From Cycas panzhihuaensis (lineage: Eukaryota; Cycadophyta): DNA of 64,000 bases. Below the pieces are notes generated by a model. The model did not search any database and was not told the origin of the DNA. It worked only from the letters and a program-made list of their open reading frames with translations. Positions 59,447-64,000 of this stretch are shown here, piece by piece (positions within the stretch are counted from its first letter, which is position 1; each line of letters begins with the position of its first letter). The position numbers and the translations under genes were made by a program. The stretch spans positions 200,515,741-200,579,740 of the forward strand of contig CM041465.1 of assembly GCA_023213395.1 (NCBI GenBank). Direction: 5' to 3'.

Positions 59447-59847
59447 TGTTAAAACTTTGTAATATCACCTTCATTTCTTTGTAATATATATTAATTTTAT
59501 ATACATCATGTATATTTTATACCCTAAGGTGATCCTTAATGTAAATTTAATCTTATTGTATAATCAGGTCAGGTCCACTATATGTGTTTCTTAGTCAACC
59601 AATTGTGATCCTTGAAATATTGATGGGTTGCTTATAAATTAAGCCATGTATCATTCTTTTATAAATAATCTTGAAGTATAAATGAAAGCTTTTCCTAAAT
59701 TAATCCCCACATGGTGACCAATTCACATGTGTACTTTGATATATCATTGTTCTACTGCTATTTCACTTATTCTCTACATTATTTTGACATTGTAGCTTAT
59801 TATTTGATCAGTATCATATGATTTATAAATCTTAGTTGATTTTCACA
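59447..59847 (+). repeat. 3' LTR of F1
   Basis: It starts TGTTAAAACTTTG after the purine tract TTAATGGAGGG and ends GATTTTCACA before target duplication ACTTC. Confidence 0.93.
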
Positions 59848-60235
59848 ACTTCATCTTAAGGTCATCCATAACATCCTAGAGTAGGAAGAAATAATCAACT
59901 GTTGCTTTATCATCTACAAAGGTAAAATATAAAGTGGTTATGAATACCACTTATGATGCAATTTGGCTCAAATAATTACTTAAAGACCTGCATTTAGAAA
60001 TATCTAAATCCACTCCTGGATTTTTTATAACTAGAGTGTTATCAAATTAATAAAAAATCTGGACTACCATGTAAGAACAAAACATATTGAAATTCATTAT
60101 AATTTTATATGTGAGAAGTTTCAAGCCAAAGAAATCAATCTTTAACACTATAGTAACAAGCATTAACTTGTAGACATTTTCACTAAGCCATTGGGAAGAG
60201 ATAAATTTTGATACCTTTGAAGATTGTTAGGAGTT
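59848..60235 (+). pseudogene. E0 RNase H, second part
   Basis: After F1 the E0 frame resumes with a KKQSTVALSSTKV-type block (reads Q-STVALSSTKVKYKVVMNTT at about 59895-59955), then further segments to the usual DIFTKPLGRDKF-type end, seen here as DIFTKPLGRDKF-like sequence near 60170-60205. The block is the C-terminal half of copia RNase H and fits the part before 51860 with the duplicated ACTTC between. Stops are present. Confidence 0.8.
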
Positions 60236-60264
60236 GAAAGCAAATGATAACATATTAAGGGGGA

Positions 60265-60488
60265 TGTTAAAGTTAGTGTTTTGCATCTAAAAGCTCTTAA
60301 GTTATTATTGAGGGTCATGTGTTATAAACCCCTCTTTTATTTTATATTGATAAGTGGATGACGTGTATGGGCCTTCTATTATAATCTTGATGTATATATA
60401 TGAGAGGTTCTTCTCTCATTTTATTAATGAAGAAGAATGGTTTCTTGTATTTTGAATCAACTTCTTATTTATAAGTATATTTTTAATA
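60265..60488 (+). repeat. 3' LTR of E0
   Basis: It follows the polypurine tract AAGGGGGA (60257-60264), starts TGTTAAAGTTAGTG, ends TTTTTAATA (CA changed to TA) and is followed by GAGAC. It pairs with 13363-13589. Confidence 0.87.
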
Positions 60489-60493
60489 GAGAC

Positions 60494-62300
60494 AACTCTT
60501 GATTTCTTTTCTATTTGAGATTTGCTTTTTTTAAATGGATAATAAATACTTTGTAGTTCTCTTTAACCTTATTTTATAAGTTGAAAGAAAATTCAATAAG
60601 GAATGTTCACACTTTACTCATCATCAAGTAGAAGCACTTCTTAAGCAATAAACTAGGTGAGAGCATTTATGTCTTGGTTGATTTGTTTAGCATGTTTTAT
60701 TTGATTGATTTTAGTAAAGGAAGTGATATAAATAAACATATTAGTTTACTTTAAGAGAATATATAAAATAAATTAATGCAATAAAAGAACTCAGATTTAC
60801 TCATGAAAGATATTTGTTAAACTCCATAAGTACACTCTCAACTTATTATATTTTAATATAACTATCATCTATAAACACACATAAATATTCTTTTATTATT
60901 GATAAGGATAGTGTTTCTTATAGGAGAAATTTTTATTCATTTTTCTAAAGGTTTATCATAACTCTAAAGACTTCCCTAGATTAAAAGAACAAGGCCCCTT
61001 CCTCAACTAAACATTTTAGTGACTATACTAGGGACTACCTTATTATGGCCCTTCTTTTTTATTGATTCCTTTGTCTTTTACTACTTTTCTTTCTCAAATC
61101 TCTTTTACAATAGCTTAGTTTAGTCCTCTTAAAATACTAATAGATATTTCTACTATGAGTTGGTTAAATAGTTTATAAACCAATCAATTTTTCCTCTTCT
61201 TTCACATCCTTTATTAGAAAGTGAGGTCAAATCTTTTACATAACTTATTAGTTGGTTAGATCCTATGAATTTTTAGTTGTTTCATAAATTTGAGTCATGT
61301 TATATCCCATGTATTCAAATGATTTTGATTGTATTATTAGACACTTTTAGACCTTTTATATAAAACTCTACCTCTAGTATGGATTCCACTCCATTTAGGT
61401 CTTAATTCTTTAGTCTTTCTTAAACATCATCTATTTCTTTCAATTGTACATATTTGCTTCCCACACTATAAGTTAGGCTAACTTATTTTTCTCCTATTAC
61501 ATTCACTCCCTTGATACAAATATTATATTTTATGCTATTATGCTTAGGACTTCCACCTATTTCTCAACAAATTTAATAAGCCAATTTTCAACAAGTTCCA
61601 CCTTGTGTTTCTTGTTGGATGTGGTATTAGAGTGATACCATATCTTGAGAGAAGAATTGTAAGATACAAATATAGAAAATAAAAATGAACACTACTAGTT
61701 GTATTAGTATACAAAATATACATACATATGTAGGATATTCACATATGTATGAGATCTCTTAAGATCAACAATAGTGTGCTCTTGGTAGCTTAGCATACAA
61801 ACCAAGATGCCATTAGCACATATTTTAAGATGAGTACAATATAATAATCAAAATAATCTTGAAGGTTATAAGAGTATGAAAAGGGGTCTAGATAATGACT
61901 AATGAATTAAATATTATTCTAAATATTATACCCAATATTTCTCCCCCTTAATATTTAATATATGGTTTTCATATCTATTATCTTTATTGTTTCATTTTCC
62001 TACTATTGTAGTTGCTCCAAGTTACACCAAATCTTTATCAAATTACTGATATCCATATGAATATAACTCCATCTACTAAATCACATGGGTAACTAGCTAT
62101 TGTGATCACTATTTCTATAGGTAGTCACTATGGTTATGTGGTTCAATTAGCTTCATCACTAGCACTACTTTAGAAATACGTCATCCTATATAGTCTATTG
62201 AGTGTACTAAAAATATGTAAGAGTAACTAGAAAGAGTATCCTACCTCTTACTAAATGGGACTATAAGATATTTTTCTTCGGTATCTAATAGTTAAAAATA
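60494..62300. other. AT-rich flank, nothing recognised
   Basis: No supported frame. A primer-site-like word TGGTATTAGAGT at 61622-61633 may mark the leader of an old copia element whose LTR would lie to its left, but I found no LTR partner. Confidence 0.3.
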
Positions 62301-62309
62301 TAATAGTGG

Positions 62310-62465
62310 ATATTATGGCCTCAAATTTACCATTATGGGCTCCAAATCATACTTTAATATGCCACTATGGGCTTACAACATGCCATTATAGACTTTATCA
62401 TGCCACCATGAGCTTTATCACACCACTATAAGCTTATAATGGTCTTTATGGGCTTATAAGTCATG
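62310..62465 (+). repeat. Degenerate minisatellite
   Basis: About six units of roughly 20-25 bases, of the form (CAT)GCCACTATGGGCTTA, with changes such as CCATTATAGACTTTATCAT and CCACCATGAGCTTTATCAC. The units are visible as repeated CCA-TAT-GGCTT words. Confidence 0.65.
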
Positions 62466-63232
62466 ACTCTAATACATAATGGGTCTTAGTATCTAAAAAA
62501 ATCTATAAGAATGAGGATTTCATTACTCCCTCAAAGGTTGTAAGGCCAATATTACATGATAATTTTTAATGTAGCATAAATCATATATAGTAGTATTTCA
62601 TAGAAGACATATACATGTATATCATACTCATGTAGCCTAAGTGAATCTCACACCAAAAAGTAATTAAACTAAGATATTTTCCTCTTGTTATTAGCTATTT
62701 GTAGTTGATCATTACCTGGTATTATTGAGAAAGAACTCCTTCTTAATACCAAACTCTTCAAATTCATCACATATCTTTGGCTTTCATATTTAGCTAATCA
62801 TATGCAATACCTTCTATAAGGTCTTATATGCTAAATCAATAATAACATCTCCATTAGTCACCTCATAGGGTGCTAAGAATCATTAGAAATAGCCATATTT
62901 ATGCTTACTTTTTAAATAAACTTAGGTTATATAATATTAAACTTCAGTCATCATGTAAGATGTTGGCATTGAATGATTAAAGATAGCCTTTAAGGACTTA
63001 TATGGAATTAATTTTAATATTTGTTAAGTATATAATTTTTTTTAATTCAATTTTGAACTTCATTTTCACTTACAAGATAAACTCAAATGGTGTCAAATAA
63101 GTAGTCATTTTGAAGAGGGATAAAATAAGATTCCAAGTGAACTGATAGAATCAAGATTAGAGTCCATATGAGAAAGATGTGAAGAAAATAATGTAAATAT
63201 ATACTTAAAGATCAAAAAATACTTTTGAAAAG
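62466..63232. other. AT-rich flank, nothing recognised
   Basis: The minus strand has a short readable stretch near 62880-62740 (GDVIIDLAYKTL, KICDEFEEFGIKKEFF) that looks protein-like. I cannot assign it to a family. Confidence 0.25.
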
Positions 63233-64000
63233 TGTTAGACAATATGACAATAATGTTTTAGGGGGATCCAAGGGGGTAGGAGCTCCTCTTAGCCAAGGGA
63301 TGCAAGGGGTGTAGTAATCCCCGACCCATAAAGTTAACATTGTAAAACATACTAAATTATAAAGAGAATCAAGGTTGTTTATTCAAAATACCCCAAATTT
63401 GATGGTGGAGATTTGTGCCTTATATGACTCTCTCATATAGTCTGATTTAGGGTGTTTTTTCATTATGTTGATGATATTTGATGTGTTGAGTGAACTGTAT
63501 TGAGAAGAGATGGTTAGTTGTTATTATTGCAAGCATTCTACTATAGATTATGTATATTTCTCCATTCTTGGATAAAAAAGATCAATATCTTTCCTATGTG
63601 GATATTTCCCTAATATACTGCTAGGGTTTTACCACATTATATCTAGTGTATATGTGATGCTTTGACTTTCTGATTTATTTATTATATTATCTCTAGTTTA
63701 AGAACTTGTATGTTAAATTTTAGTTTCAATTCCTATAACTAGTTGCAAAATAGTTTAGATCTTAGTGGTATTTTCTGGTTATTGGGACCTAGTTTTCTCA
63801 ACAAGTGGTATTAGAGACACTTTTATTTTTGTAGTGAGTTTGTAAAGGTTTTGGTATCAATATTTTCTATACCAAATAGTGAAATTGATGAATGCAAAGT
63901 TTGAGGTGAAGAAATTTAATGGCAAGAATAACTTTGAGATGTAGAAGCTAAAAGCGTATGATGTTCTAGTACAATAGGGATTATATAAAACTATGGAAGG
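63233..64000 (+). mobile_element. 5' end of a B2-family copia element (G)
   Basis: The LTR 63233-63803 (TGTTAGACAATATG to TTTTCTCAACA) is the B2 LTR in the opposite orientation, lacking about 70 bases near 63260. It is followed by a primer site (63806-63817, TGGTATTAGAGA) and gag. The element continues beyond the window. Confidence 0.88.
63888..64000 (+). pseudogene. Start of copia gag of G (partial)
   Basis: ATG at 63888 opens MNAKFEVKKFNGKNNFEM, a stop, KLKAYDVLVQ, a stop, GLYKTME to the window edge. It parallels the B2 gag start (MANEKFKVEKFNSKNNFEL, stop, KLKAYDILV, stop, QALYKAL). Both copies have a stop at the same first position, where a Trp codon would be expected (TGG to TAG). The second stop differs slightly in context. 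As in B2 this is the N-terminal capsid region of a Tnt1/Tork-type gag. The rest lies outside the window. Confidence 0.85.

Larger units (their letters stand above)
51861..59847 (+). mobile_element. Ty1/copia element F1, inserted in E0 RNase H
   Basis: The LTRs are 51861-52261 and 59447-59847, both 401 bp, flanked by identical ACTTC at 51856-51860 and 59848-59852. The order is primer site, leader, gag, protease, integrase, RT, RNase H. The element is 8.0 kb. Gag carries a 527-bp tandem duplication. By hand the LTRs differ at roughly one position in ten. J is a second, antisense fragment of this family. Confidence 0.93.
13363..60488 (+). mobile_element. Ty1/copia element E0, outermost of the nest
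   Basis: Two matching LTRs at 13363-13589 and 60265-60488 share the start TRTTAAAGTTARTRTTTT, then AAGCTCTTAAGTTATTATTG. The candidate target duplication is AAGAC (13358-13362) and GAGAC (60489-60493), one transition apart. E0's own sequence is 13363-14699, 48508-51860 and 59848-60488, about 5.3 kb, the usual copia size. A1 interrupts gag and F1 interrupts RNase H. The RNase H frame continues across F1 (DSN-ASDQYKRK-TSAYYF before it, the KKQSTVALSSTKV-type block after it), which confirms that the two outer parts belong together. Confidence 0.85.

Noticed and set aside
1-64000. CRISPR array, bacterial operons or organelle DNA
   Set aside because: There are no spaced identical repeats, no ribosome-binding-site-led gene clusters and no organelle gene. 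All recognisable coding sequence is plant LTR retrotransposon.

Overview
The window is transposon-dense nuclear DNA from a plant, probably a flowering plant with a large genome. By eye it is AT-rich. Its elements are Ty1/copia and Ty3/gypsy LTR retrotransposons, most primed by the usual plant initiator-tRNA-Met site (TGGTATCAGAGC-like). One gypsy element is a chromovirus with a chromodomain. Another carries what looks like a plant mobile domain (PMD) reading frame in antisense. I found no intact host gene, rRNA, CRISPR array or bacterial-type operon. Every long coding frame is broken by stops, most of them one C-to-T or G-to-A change away from CAG, CAA, CGA or TGG.

Left flank (1-13362). A decayed copia element K (about 2066-6640, +) carries recognisable gag, protease, integrase, RT and RNase H and a 3' LTR. 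After it come an antisense 5' end of a second copia family (J, about 6690-8110, -), a tRNA-like patch near 8.65 kb, the 3' end of a K-type copia (H, about 9885-10943, +) and a scrap of gypsy-like gag near 11.8 kb. The rest is AT-rich sequence in which I recognise nothing.

Central nest (13358-60493). One copia element, E0 (+), has LTRs at 13363-13589 and 60265-60488, now 47 kb apart because other elements landed inside it. A1 (copia, -, 14700-48507) sits in its gag, and F1 (copia, +, 51861-59847, TSD ACTTC) sits in its RNase H. A1 is itself interrupted twice. B2 (copia, -, 14922-26792, TSD CTAAG) lies in one A1 LTR, and D2 (gypsy-like, +, 28879-43831, TSD ATAGAC) lies in the A1 integrase. B2 is interrupted by C3 (chromovirus, -, 17542-24046, TSD ATATC). 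Removing the inserts rejoins the interrupted frames of B2, A1 and E0, which supports the order of events independently of the target duplications.

The most unusual element is D2. It has gag and protease but no reverse transcriptase, RNase H or integrase that I can find. In that space it has a long antisense frame (38392-40198) with a PMD-like core. D2 also has three LTR copies instead of two, which reads as an LTR-internal-LTR-internal-LTR array with most of the first unit deleted. Its LTRs carry paired 22-bp palindromes, and its 3' half carries repeated TAAACTATG motifs.

Right flank (60489-64000). About 2.7 kb of unrecognised AT-rich DNA with a short minisatellite is followed by the 5' LTR, primer site and first gag codons of G, a second member of the B2 family, which runs off the window. 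A1, K and H form one family, B2 and G a second, and F1 and J a third. All coordinates marked 'about' are hand estimates.
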